64,000 nt of DNA. It comes from Colletes latitarsis. Taxonomy: Eukaryota > Arthropoda > Insecta > Hymenoptera > Colletidae. Shown in pieces: positions 32,615 to 44,010 of this stretch. The notes beneath the pieces were generated by a model. The model made no database searches, was not told the DNA's origin, and saw only the letters and a program-made list of their open reading frames with translations. The stretch lies in the NCBI RefSeq assembly GCF_051014445.1, contig NW_027488370.1:14694001-14758000 (forward strand). Reading direction: 5' to 3'. The first letter of the stretch is position 1; each line of letters begins with the position of its first letter. The position numbers were made by a program, and so were the translations under genes.

Positions 32615-34375
32615 CTACTTCCGGGAGGGGGGGAAGCACTTCTTGCTCCCCACCCTGTGATCAGCTGGCCTCCCCATGTCCGCACACAGCGGGCAGTGGG
32701 GGGCCGCCGAGCACTGGCTCGCACGGTGCTCTTTGGCACCGCAGCGGTAACACTGACCGCTGCGGTCCACCGGCGAGGTGCACCACTGCCTCACGTGCCC
32801 CAATTCGTGGCAGCGGTGACACTGGAGCGGGCGCGGCACGAGGATTTCCACTCGCGCCGAAACCCACCCCACCAACACCCTCCCGGATTCCGCCACCTTA
32901 CGGGCGGCGGAGAGGGGGCACCGGGCCCACACCGACCCGAGGCCGGAGGGCGACCTGCGGATCTCTCCGATCCGCAGGTCCTCCACAGGACAGTCCCCCG
33001 CCCTCGCAAGGGCACGGGACACATCCTGTGCGCTGACCGAGTCGTCCAGCCCACAAACGCGCATCTCCGTGCGCTTCGTGGGCCGGGCGACCCGGACACC
33101 TCGCTCGCCCAGCTGCTCCCGGAGCCTCTGGGCGAGACGATCCGTCTTCGCGCCGCCTTCTGTACCGGGGATCTCCAGCAAGAGACCCCCGGTCACGGCC
33201 CTCTTCGCCCTCACGGAGGCGATGCCCAGCTCTTCCAGGGAGATATTCTCCCTGGCGAGCCGCATCGCCTCCGCGAGGGTCAGGTCGCCCCCCTGCGCAA
33301 CGGTCAGCGTCACCGCTGCCGTTTTTGGGGGACGACCTGGTCGTGCCTTCCCGACCTTCGCGGCCTTTACCTTGGCCGCCGGCGGCGGAGGCGGAGGCTG
33401 CGGTTGCGAGGCCTTCCTCGCCGCCCGCTTCGCCTTCCGCCCCACCACCTCACTCCACGCCACCCCCCCTTGGGAGGGTGCTGTGGAGGACGCGACCACC
33501 GCGACCACGGGTACACCACCCCCCTTGGGGGTCGCGACCCGGGGCCCTGGTGCCGCAACGCTGGGCGGAGCCTTCACTCCGCCCTTCTTTGCCTTCCCCG
33601 ACTGTACCGGAACAGGTCGGGGAGGCACCGCCTTCCTGCTGACCGCTCTTCCGGCGAGGAGCTCCTCCCGGAAGGCGGCCAGCTTGCCATCAATCATGTC
33701 CCCAATCCTCCTCAGAAGATCGTCTTCTGAGGAGGACGGGGACTTCTTCACGGGCGGAGTGCGGGTGGAGGGGCCCGCGGTGCCCCGCACCACTGCCGCC
33801 GCACTCCGCTTATTTGCCTCCGCCGAGGGACGCGGCGGTGGAGGAGGAGGGAGGATGGGAGGGAAGGCCGCGCTGTTCCACAGCGCCTCTGCCCTCCTCC
33901 ACCCCTGTCGCTCCTCCTCCAACAGGAGCTGCAGACGGGCGTTCCGCCCTCTGAGCTCCCGCGCCGCCTCCATCATTTCCTCCGCCACGGCCTTCAGGGC
34001 CTCCGCGCCACCGCTTTTCTGCCCCTTAAAGGCGCAGGCAGCGGCGACTTTCTCCACCCGCCTCAGGGACGAGGAGATCCTCTCCGATATCTCCTCGGTC
34101 ACCTCGTCCCTGAGGCAACTCAGCCTCACCGACGGGCTCATCGCCCCGCCCAACTCGACGACGGCCTGCCCCGTCCTCTTCCTCTTAGAGCCTATGTGGC
34201 TCGTGCTGGAGGAGAAGGACGAGACCGACGCCGTCTCGTCGTCCTCCTCCACCCTCCACGAAGCCGGACCTGGCGCTGAGTGGGGCGCGAGCGCCGCCAC
34301 CCTAACCCCAACCCCGTCTCCGTCCTCCCCAACCGACAAAACCCGCCCCATCCCCATTTTATTTTCTGTGTCCAT
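32615..34375 (-). CDS. LINE ORF1, Gag-like RNA-binding protein
   Basis: 586 codons from the first ATG (34375-34373) to TAG. The frame is open a little further upstream without an ATG. The N-terminal half is low-complexity, with acidic/Ser patches, a Glu-rich helical region (EEMMEAARELRGRNARLQLL), a Pro run and Lys/Ala/Pro-rich linkers. The second half has a folded domain (LTLAEAMRLARENI through MRVCGLDDSVSAQDVSRAL) followed by three zinc knuckles: CHRCHELGHVRQWC, CYRCGAKEHRASQC and CPLCADMGRPADHRVGSKKC. This is the usual ORF1 plan in the R1 clade; the protein coats element RNA and, in telomere-specific members, helps target it to telomeres. The C-terminus may be artificially short because of a seven-C run (32631-32637) right after the last knuckle. 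Confidence 0.9.
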   Translation of the reverse strand: MDTENKMGMGRVLSVGEDGDGVGVRVAALAPHSAPGPASWRVEEDDETASVSSFSSSTSHIGSKRKRTGQAVVELGGAMSPSVRLSCLRDEVTEEISERISSSLRRVEKVAAACAFKGQKSGGAEALKAVAEEMMEAARELRGRNARLQLLLEEERQGWRRAEALWNSAAFPPILPPPPPPRPSAEANKRSAAAVVRGTAGPSTRTPPVKKSPSSSEDDLLRRIGDMIDGKLAAFREELLAGRAVSRKAVPPRPVPVQSGKAKKGGVKAPPSVAAPGPRVATPKGGGVPVVAVVASSTAPSQGGVAWSEVVGRKAKRAARKASQPQPPPPPPAAKVKAAKVGKARPGRPPKTAAVTLTVAQGGDLTLAEAMRLARENISLEELGIASVRAKRAVTGGLLLEIPGTEGGAKTDRLAQRLREQLGERGVRVARPTKRTEMRVCGLDDSVSAQDVSRALARAGDCPVEDLRIGEIRRSPSGLGSVWARCPLSAARKVAESGRVLVGWVSARVEILVPRPLQCHRCHELGHVRQWCTSPVDRSGQCYRCGAKEHRASQCSAAPHCPLCADMGRPADHRVGSKKCFPPSRK

Positions 34376-34757
34376 AATAGTCCCACGAGATGGTCGGAAA
34401 TAAAGGTCCACCCGGGCAGAGCCGCCTTACCCGGGTAAGCCTAATACTCCGGGGGTTCGGCAGGTTCCCCGGAGGTGGTCGCTTGGGATTGGGCCTTCTC
34501 CCCCAACCATGCATCCCATCGCCGCGCACCATAGCTTAGGATTGGAGGGCGATTTTATAGAGTCGCCATACTCGTGGCCCAGGCGGTTAAGCCAAGACCC
34601 CCGTTCCTCCTGCCGTCACGTACCATTCACAAAACCAATAGGGAATTGTGAATGGGTCGGTGTGACGACCAACAGGAGGCTTACGGTGTGTGTATGACTC
34701 GGGTCCCCGGGTTCGTTAAGCCCGTACTGCAGCTGAAAGGCTGGCAGCCCCTCAGGG
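34376..34757 (-). other. LINE 5' UTR
   Basis: 382 bp from the element's 5' end to the ORF1 ATG. LINEs of this kind carry an internal promoter here, but no specific element can be pointed out. On the - strand the sequence begins cctgaggggctgccagcc. Confidence 0.7.
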
Positions 34758-34769
34758 CCCAGACCTAAC
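34758..34769. repeat. Target site duplication candidate, 5' side of LINE
   Basis: CCCAGACCTAAC, which pairs with CCCAGACATAAC at 28769-28780 (one mismatch). It contains one complete 11-bp telomere-like unit. Confidence 0.65.
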
Positions 34770-35784
34770 TTGCGTTGTCCTCTCAAATATTGATGGAAAC
34801 CAGGTATAAATGACTGTTTCAGTGTGGTACCACATTACTACGTGATCCAATCCAGAAAAAGTCCAGGATCTAGCCATCAAGTATGAGAAATATGCGAAAG
34901 AATGAGCCTGATGAGGGCAAATCCTAGACCTAACCCAGACCTAACATGCGTTATCCTCTAAAATATTTATCGAGACCAGGATAAATTGACTGTTTCAGTG
35001 TGGCATCACATTACTGCGTGATCCAAACCAGAAAAAACCCAGGATCTGTTCAACAAGTATGTGAAAAATGCGAAAGTATGACGCTGATGAGGGCAAATCC
35101 CAGACCTATCCCAGACCTAACTTGCGTTGACCTCTAAAATATAGATGGAAACCAGGTTTAATGGACCGTTTCAGTGTTGTACCACATTACTACGTGATCC
35201 AAACCAGAAAAAACCGAGGATGTGTTCAACAACTTTGTGAAAAACGCGAAAGTATGAGCCGGATCAGGGCAAATCCCCGACCTATCCCAGACATAACTTG
35301 CGTTATCCTCTAAAATATTGATCGAAACCAGGTCTAATTGACTGTTTCAGTGTGGTACCACTATGCTACGTGATCCAATGCAGAAATACCATCGATCAGG
35401 TCAACATGTATGTTAAAACTGCGAAAGTATGACCCTGATGAGGGCAAATCCCAGACCTAACCTAGACCTAACGTGTGTTATCCTCTAAAATAATAATCGA
35501 AACCAGGTTTAATAGTCTGCTTCAGAGTGGTACAACATTACTACGTGATCGGAGCCAGAAAAAGCCCAGGATCTAGCCATGAAGTATGAGAAATATGCGA
35601 AAGTATGAGCCTGACGAGGGCAAATCCTAGACCTAACCCAGACTTAACATGCGTTATCCTCTAAAACATTTATCAAGACCAGGTTTAATTGAATGTTTCA
35701 GTGTGGTACCACATTACCACGTGATTCAAACCAGGAAAAGCCCAGGATCTGGCCAACGAGTATGCGAAAAATGCGAAAGTACGA

Positions 35785-38700
35785 GCCAGATGAGGGCAAA
35801 TCCCAGGCTTTACCTAGACCTAGGATGAGCTATCCTCTAAAATATTGATCGAAAACAGGTTTAATGGACTGTTTCAGTGTGGTACCACATTACTGCGAGA
35901 TCCGGACCTGTGAAAGCCCAGGATCAGGCCAACAAGTATGAGAAATATGCGAATGTATGAGCCAGATGAATGCAAATCCTGGACATACCCCAGACGTAAC
36001 ATGCGTTATCCTCTAAAATATTGGTCGTATCCAGGTTTAACTGACTGTTTCAGTATGGTACCACATAACTACGTTATTCAATCCAGAAAAGGCCCAGGAT
36101 CTGGCCAACAAGTATGAGAAATATGCGAATGTATGAGCCAGATGAGGGCAAATCCTAGACCTAGCCCAGACCTATCATGCGTTAGCATCTAAAATATTGA
36201 TCGAAACCTGGTTTAATCGACTGTTTCAGTGTGGTACCACATTACTACCTGATCCAAACCAGAAATAACCCAGGATCTCTTCAACAAGTATGTGAAGAAT
36301 GCGAAAGTATGAGCCAGATGCGGGCAAATCCAGGACGTAACACAGACCTACCATGCGTTATCCTCTAAAATATTGATCGAGACCAGGTATAATTGACTGT
36401 ATCAGTGTGGTACTACATTACTATGTGATCCAATCCAGAAAAAGCGACGGATGTGGCTAACAAGTATGAGAAATATGCGGAAGTATGAGCCTGATGTGTG
36501 CAAATCCTGGACCAAACCCAGACCTAATATGCGTTATCCTCTATAATATTGGTCGTATCCAGGTTTAACTGACTGTTTCAGTGTGGTAGCACATAACTAC
36601 GTTATCCAATCCAGAAAAAGCCCAGGATCTGGCCAACAAGTATGAGAAATATGTGAAAGTATGAGCCAGATGAGGGCAAATCCTAGGCCTAACCCAGACC
36701 TAACATGCGTTATCATCTAAAATATTGATCAAACCTGGTTTAATCGACTGTTTCAGTGTGATACCATGTTAGTACATGATCCAAACCAGAAATAATCCAG
36801 GATCTGTTCTACAGGTATGTGAAAAATGCGAAAGTATGTGTCTGATGAGGGCAAATCCCTGGCCCAACCTTGTCCAAACATGCATTATCCTCTAAAATAT
36901 TGATCAAATCCAGGTTCAATCGACTGTTTCAGAGTGGTACCACATTACTACGTGGTCCAAACCAGAAAAATCCCAGGATTTGGCCAACAAGTATGTGAGA
37001 AATGCGAAGGTATGGGCCTGATGAGGGCAAATCCCACACCTATCCCAGACCTAACATGCGTTATCCACTAAAATATTGACCGAGACTAGGTTTTATGGAC
37101 TGTTTCAGTGTGGTACCACATTACCACGTGATTCAAACCAGAAAAAACCCAGGATCTGTACAACAAGTATGAGAAATATGCGAAAGTATGAGCCTGATGC
37201 GGGCAAATCCTGGACCTAACCCAGACCTAACATGCGTTATCCTCTAAAATATTGACCGAGACTAGGTTTTATGGACTGTTTCAGTGTGGAACCACATTAC
37301 CACGTGATTCAAACCAGAAAAAACCCAGGATCTGTACAACAAGTATGTGAAGAATGCGAATGTATGGGTCCGATGGGGGCAAATCCCAGGCCTAACCTAG
37401 ACCTAACATGCGTTATCCTATAAAATGTTGATCGAGACCAGGTTTAATCGACTGTTTCAGTGTGGTACCACTTTACAACGTGATCCAAGCCAGAAAAAGC
37501 CAGGGATCTGTTCAACAAGTATGTGAAAAATGCGAAAGAATGACCCTGATGAGGGAAAATCCCAGGCGTAACCTAGACCTAACATGCGTTATCCTCTAAA
37601 ATATTGGTGGAAACCGGGTCTAATGGACTGCTTCATTGTGGTACCACATTACTACGTGATCCAAACCAGAAAAAGCCAGGGATCTGTTCAACAAGTATGT
37701 CAAAAACGCGAAAGTATGAGCCTGATGAGGACAAATCCCAGACCTATCCCAGACATAACTTGCGTTATCCTCTAAAATATTGATCGAAACCAGGATTAAT
37801 CGACTGTTTCAGTGTGGTACCACATTACCACGTGATTCAAACCAGAAAAAACACAGGATCTGTACAACAAGTATGTGAAGAATGCGAAAGTATGGGGCTG
37901 ATGGGGGCAAATCCCAGGCCTAACCTAGACCTAGGATGAGCTGTCCTCTAAAATATTGATCGAAACCAGGATTAATCGACTGTTTCAGAGTGATACCACA
38001 TTACTACGTGATCCAAACCAGAAAAAGCCCAGGATCTGGCCAACAAGTATGAGAAATATGCGAAAGTATGAGCCTGATGTGGGCAAATCCTGGACCTAAC
38101 CCAGACCTAACATGCGTTATCCTCTAAAATATTGATCGAGACCAGGTATAATTGGCTGTTTCAGTGTGGTACTACATCAGTATGTGATCCAATCCAGTAA
38201 AAGCAACGGATCAGGCCAACAAGTATGAGAAATATGCGACAGTATGAGCCTGAGGAGGGCAAATCGCACACCTAACCGTGACCTAACCGGCGTTATCCTA
38301 TAAAATGTTGATCGAGACCAGGTTTAGTCGACTGTTTCAGTGTGGTACCACATTACTACGTGATCGAAACCAGAAAAGACCCAGAATCTGGCCAACAAGT
38401 ATGTGAAATATGCGAAAGTATGAGCCAGATGAGGGCAAATCCCAGACCTATCCCAGACCCAACTTTCGGTATCCTCTAAAATACTGGTCGAGACCAGGTT
38501 TAGTTGACTGTTTCAGTGTGGTACCACATTACTACGTGATCGAAACCAGAAAAGACCCAGAATCTGTTCAAGAAGTATGTGAAGAATGCGAAAGTATGAG
38601 ACTGATGAGGACAAATCCCAGACCTATCCCAGACATAACTTGCGTTATCCTCTAAAATATAGATCGAAACCAGGTTTAATCGACTGTTTCCGTGTGGCAC

Positions 38701-39750
38701 CACATTACTACGTGATCCAATCCAGAAAAAGCCCAGGATCTGGCCAACAAGTATGAGAAATATGCGAAAGTATGAGCCAGATGAGGGCAAATCCCAGGCT
38801 TTACCTAGACCTAGGATGAGCTATCCTCTAAAATATTGATCGAAAACAGGTTTAATGGACTGTTTCAGTGTGGTACCACATTACTGCGAGATCCGGACCT
38901 GTGAAAGCCCAGGATCAGGCCAACAAGTATGAGAAATATGCGAATGTATGAGCCAGATGAATGCAAATCCTGGACATACCCCAGACGTAACATGCGTTAT
39001 CCTCTAAAATATTGGTCGTATCCAGGTTTAACTGACTGTTTCAGTATGGTACCACATAACTACGTTATTCAATCCAGAAAAGGCCCAGGATCTGGCCAAC
39101 AAGTATGAGAAATATGCGAATGTATGAGCCAGATGAGGGCAAATCCTAGACCTAGCCCAGACCTATCATGCGTTATCATCTAAAATATTGATCGAAACCT
39201 GGTTTAATCGACTGTTTCAGTGTGGTACCACATTACTACCTGATCCAAACCAGAAATAACCCAGGATCTCTTCAACAAGTATGTGAAGAATGCGAAAGTA
39301 TGAGCCAGATGCGGGCAAATCCTAGACGTAACACAGACCTAACATGCGTTATCCTCTAAAATATTGATCGAGACCAGGTATAATTGACTGTATCAGTGTG
39401 GTACTACATTACTATGTGATCCAATCCAGAAAATGCGACGGATGTGGCTAACAAGTATGAGAAATATGCGGAAGTATGAGCCAGATGTGTGCAAATCCTG
39501 GACCAAACCCAGACCTAATATGCGTTATCCTCTATAATATTGGTCGTATCCAGGTTTAACTGACTGTTTCAGTGTGGTAGCACATAACTACGTTATCCAA
39601 TCCAGAAAAAGCCCAGGATCTGGCCAACAAGTATGAGAAATATGTGAAAGTATGAGCCAGATGAGGGCAAATCCTAGACCTAACCCAGACCTAACATGCG
39701 TTATCATCTAAAATATTGATCAAACCTGGTTTAATCGACTGTTTCAGTGT
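35785..39750. repeat. Segmental duplication, 17-monomer offset
   Basis: 35785-36760 recurs at 38776-39750 with an offset of 2991 bp. Rare shared phrases are caggctttacctagacctag, agatccggacctgtgaaagc and gacataccccagacgtaac. Similarity ends where one copy reads gtgataccatgttagtac and the other gtggtacgacattactac. Confidence 0.85.
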
Positions 39751-41690
39751 GGTACGACATTACTACCTGATCCAAACCAGAAAAAACCCAGGATCCGTAC
39801 AACAGGTATGTGAAAAATGCGAAAGTATGGGTCTGATGAGGGCAAATCCTAGCCCTAACCCAGACCTAACATGCGTTATCATCTAAAATATTGATCGAAA
39901 CCAGGTTTAATCGACTGTTTCAGGGTGGTACCACATTACTACGTGATCCAAACCAGGAAAAGCCCAGGATCTGGCCAACAAGTATGTGAAGAATGCGAAT
40001 GTATGGGTCCGATGGGGGCAAATCCCAGGCCTAACCTAGACCTAACATGCGTTATCCTATAAAATGTTGATCGAGACCAGGTTTAATCGACTGTTTCAGT
40101 GTGGTACCACTTTACAACGTGATTCAAACCAGAAAAAACACAGGATCTGTACAACAAGTATGTGAAGAATGCGAAAGTATGGGTCTGATGGGGGCAAATC
40201 CCAGGCCTAACCTAGACCTAGGATGAGCTGTCCTCTAAAATATTGATCGAAACCAGGATTAATCGACTGTTTCAGAGTGATACCACATTACTACGTGATC
40301 CAAACCAGAAAAAGCCCAGGATCTGGCCAACAAGTATGAGAAATATGCGAAAGTATGAGCCTGATGTGGGCAAATCCTGGACCTAACCCAGACCTAACAT
40401 GCGTTATCCTCTATAATATTGATCGAGACCAGGTATAATTGGCTGTTTCAGTGTGGTACTACATCAGTATGTGATCCAATCCAGTAAAAGCAACGGATCA
40501 GGCCAACAAGTATGAGAAATATGCGACAGTATGAGCCTGAGGAGGGCAAATCGCACACCTAACCGTGACCTAACCGGCGTTATCCTATAAAATGTTGATC
40601 GAGACCAGGTTTAGTCGACTGTTTCAGTGTGGTACCACATTAGTACGTGATCGAAACCAGAAAAGACCCAGAATCTGGCCAACAAGTATGTGAAATATGC
40701 GAAAGTATGAGCCAGATGAGGGCAAATCCCAGACCTATCCCAGACCCAACTTTCGGTATCCTCTAAAATATAGATCGAAACCAGGTTTAATCGACTGTTT
40801 CCGTGTGGCACCACATTACTACGTGATCCAATCCAGGAAAAGCCCAGGATCTGGCCAACAAGTATGTGAAGAATGCGAATGTATGGGTCCGATGGGGGCA
40901 AATCCCAGGCCTAACCTAGACCTAACATGCGTTATCCTATAAAATGTTGATCGAGACCAGGTTTAATCGACTGTTTCAGTGTGGTACCACTTTACAACGT
41001 GATCCAAGCCAGAAAAAGCCAGGGATCTGTTCAACAAGTATGTGAAAAATGCGAAAGAATGACCCTGATGAGGGAAAATCCCAGGCGTAACCTAGACCTA
41101 ACATGCGTTATCCTCTAAAATATTGGTGGAAACCGGGTCTAATGGACTGCTTCAGTGTGGTACCACATTACTACGTGATCCAAACCAGAAAAAGCCAGGG
41201 ATCTGTTCAACAAGTATGTCAAAAACGCGAAAGTATGAGCCTGATGAGGACAAATCCCAGACCTATCCCAGACATAACTTGCGTTATCCTCTAAAATATT
41301 GATCGAAACCAGGATTAATCGACTGTTTCAGTGTGGTACCACATTACCACGTGATTCAAACCAGAAAAAAGACAGGATCTGTACAACAAGTATGTGAAGA
41401 ATGCGAAAGTATGGGTCTGATGGGGGCAAATCCCAGGCCTAACCTAGACCTAGGATGAGCTGTCCTCTAAAATATTGATCGAAACCAGGATTAATCGACT
41501 GTTTCAGAGTGATACCACATTACTACGTGATCCAAACCAGAAAAAGCCCAGGATCTGGCCAACAAGTATGAGAAATATGCGAAAGTATGAGCCTGATGTG
41601 GGCAAATCCTGGACCTAACCAAGACCTAACATGCGTTATCCTCTAAAATATTGATCGAGACCAGGTATAATTGGCTGTTTCAGTGTGGTA
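37350..41690. repeat. Nested segmental duplications, 13- and 20-monomer offsets
   Basis: 37350-38185 recurs at about 40869-41690 (offset 3519 bp, 20 monomers; tgtatgggtccgatggg at 37361 and 40880). Part of it (37.8-38.4 kb) also recurs near 40.1-40.7 kb (offset about 2287 bp, 13 monomers). Overlapping offsets imply successive exchanges rather than one event. Confidence 0.75.
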
Positions 41691-42109
41691 CTACATTACT
41701 ATGTGATCCAATCCAGAAAAAGCCCAGGATCTGGCCAACAAGTATGAGAAATATGCGAAAGTATGAGCCAGATGAGGGCAAATCCTAGACCTAACCCAGA
41801 CCTAACATGCGTTATCATCTAAAATATTGATCGAAACCTGGTTTAATCGACTGTTTCAGTGTGGTACGACATTACTACCTGATCGAAACCAGAAATAACC
41901 CAGGACCCGTTCAACAAGTATCTGAAGAATGCGAAAGTATGAGTCTGATGAGGGCAAATCCCAGGCCTAACCTAGACCTAGCAGGAGTTATCCTCTAAAA
42001 TATTGATCGAGACCAGGTTTAGTCGACTGTTTTAGTGTGGTACCACGTTACTACGTGATCCAAACCAGAAAAAGCCCAGGATCAGGCCAACAAGTATGAG
42101 AAATATGCG

Positions 42110-44010
42110 AAAGTATGAGCCAGATGCGGGCAAATCCTGGACCTAACCCAGACCTAACTTACGTTATCCTATAAAATATTGATCGAGATCACGTTTAGCC
42201 GACTGTTTCAGTGTGGTACCACATTACCACGTGGTCCAAACCAGAAAAAGCCCAGGATCTGGCCAACGAGTATGCGAAAAATGCGAAAGTACGAGCCAGA
42301 TGAAGGCAAATCCTAGACCTAACCCAGACCTAACATGCGTTATCCTCTAAAATATAGATCGAAACCAGGTTTAATCGACTGTTTCAGTGTGGTGCCATAG
42401 TACCACCTGATCCAAACCAGAAAAAACCCAGGATCTGTCCAACAAGTATGTGAAGAATGCGAAAGTATGAGTCTCATGAGGGCAAATACTAGGCCTAACC
42501 TAGACCTAGCATGAGTTACCCTCTAAATTATTTTTTCGAAACCAGGTTTAATGGACTGCTTCAGTGTGATACCACATTACCACGTGATCCAAACCAGAAA
42601 AAGCCCGGGATCTGGCCAACGAGTATGCGAAACATGCGAAAGTATGAGCCAGATGCGGGCAAATCCTGGACCTAACCCAGACCTAACATGCGTTATCCTC
42701 TAAAATATTCGTCGTATCCAGGTTTAACTGACTGTTTCAGTGTGGTACCACATAACTATGTTATTCAATCCAGAAAAAGCCCAGGATCTGGCCAACAAGT
42801 ATGAGTAATATGCGAAAGTATGAGCCAGATGAGGGCAAATCCTAGACCTAACCCAGACCTTACATGCGTTATCATCTAAAATATTGATCGAAACCTGGTT
42901 TAATCGACTGTTTCAGTGTGGTACGACATTACTACCTGATCCAAACCAGAAAAAGCCCAGGATCTGCTCAACAAGTATGTGAAGAATGCGAAAGTATGGG
43001 TCTGATGGGGGCAAATCCCAGGGCTAACCTAGACCTAGCATGAGTTATCCTCTAAAATATTGCTCCGGACCAGGTTTAGTCGACTGTTTCAATGTGATAC
43101 CATGTTAGTACATGATCCAAACCAGAAATAACCCAGGATCTGTTCTACAAGTATGTGAAAAATGCGAAAGTATGAGTCTGATGAGGGCAAATCCCTGGCC
43201 TAACCTTGACCAAACATGCGTTATCCTCTAAAACGTTCATCGTGACTAGGGTTAATCGGCTGCTTCAGTGTGGTACCACATTACTACCTGATCCAAACTA
43301 GTAGAAACCCAGGATCTCTCCACCAAGTATGTGAAGTATGCGAAAGTATGAGCCAGATGCGGGCAAATCCAAGACCTAAACCAGACCTAACATGCGTTAT
43401 CCTCAAAAATATAGTTCGAAACCAGGTTTAATCGACTGTTTCCGTGTGGCACCACATTACTACGTGATCCAATCCAGAAAAAGCCCAGGATCTGGCCAAC
43501 AAGTATGAGAAATATGCGAAAGTATGAGCCAGATGCGGGCAAATCCTGGACCTAACCCAGACCTAACTTACGTTATCCTATTAAATATTGATCGAGACCA
43601 CGTTTAGCCGACTGTTTCAGTGTGGTACCACATTACCACGTGATCCAAACCAGAAAAAGCCCAGGATCTGGCGAACGAGTATGCGAAAAATGCGAAAGTA
43701 CGAGCCAGATGAAGGCAAATCCTCGACCTAACCCAGACCTAACATGCGTTATCCTCTAAAATATAGATCGAAACCAGGTTTAATCGACTGTTTCGGTGTG
43801 GTACCACAGTACCACCTGATCCAAACCAGAAAAAACCCAGGATCTGTCCAACAAGTATGTGAAGAATGCGAAAGTATGAGTCTCATGAGGGCAAATACTA
43901 GGCCTAACCTAGACCTAGCATGAGTTACCCTCTAAAATATTTTTTCGAAACCTGGTTTAATGGACTGCTTCAGTGTGATACCACATTACCACGTGATCCA
44001 AACCAGAAAA
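42110..44010. repeat. Eight-monomer duplication in satellite
   Basis: 42.11-42.60 kb recurs at about 43.52-44.01 kb (offset about 1408 bp). Both share cacgtttagccgactg, gcgaaagtacgagccagatg, and the odd taccctctaaa followed by attttttcgaaacc. Confidence 0.75.

Larger units (their letters stand above)
28781..34757 (-). mobile_element. Full-length R1/TRAS/SART-type LINE
   Basis: A 5977-bp non-LTR retrotransposon on the - strand: 5' UTR 34376-34757, ORF1 with three zinc knuckles, ORF2 with apurinic-like endonuclease, reverse transcriptase and a C-terminal zinc knuckle, a structured 3' UTR and a 30-base poly(A) (T30 at 28781-28810). The two-ORF layout and the wording of the motifs (ORF2 starting LLLQANLNHCRAAQDL, YADD box, CX2CX8HX4C) are those of the R1 clade, which includes 28S rDNA-specific R1 and telomere-specific TRAS and SART. 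The flanks here are satellite, not rDNA. The element is strikingly GC-rich against its AT-rich surroundings. The copy is probably inactive because ORF2 is frameshifted. Confidence 0.93.

Noticed and set aside
30759..34403. Long + strand ORFs opposite the LINE (580 codons at 30759-32501, 444 codons at 33069-34403, 247 codons at 30368-31111)
   Set aside because: They are shadows of ORF1 and ORF2 in GC-rich sequence where stop codons are rare. They have Arg/Pro/Ser-rich translations without recognisable domains.
28811..34757. R1 element in 28S rDNA
   Set aside because: The LINE is of the R1 clade, but both flanks are satellite and no rRNA sequence is present.
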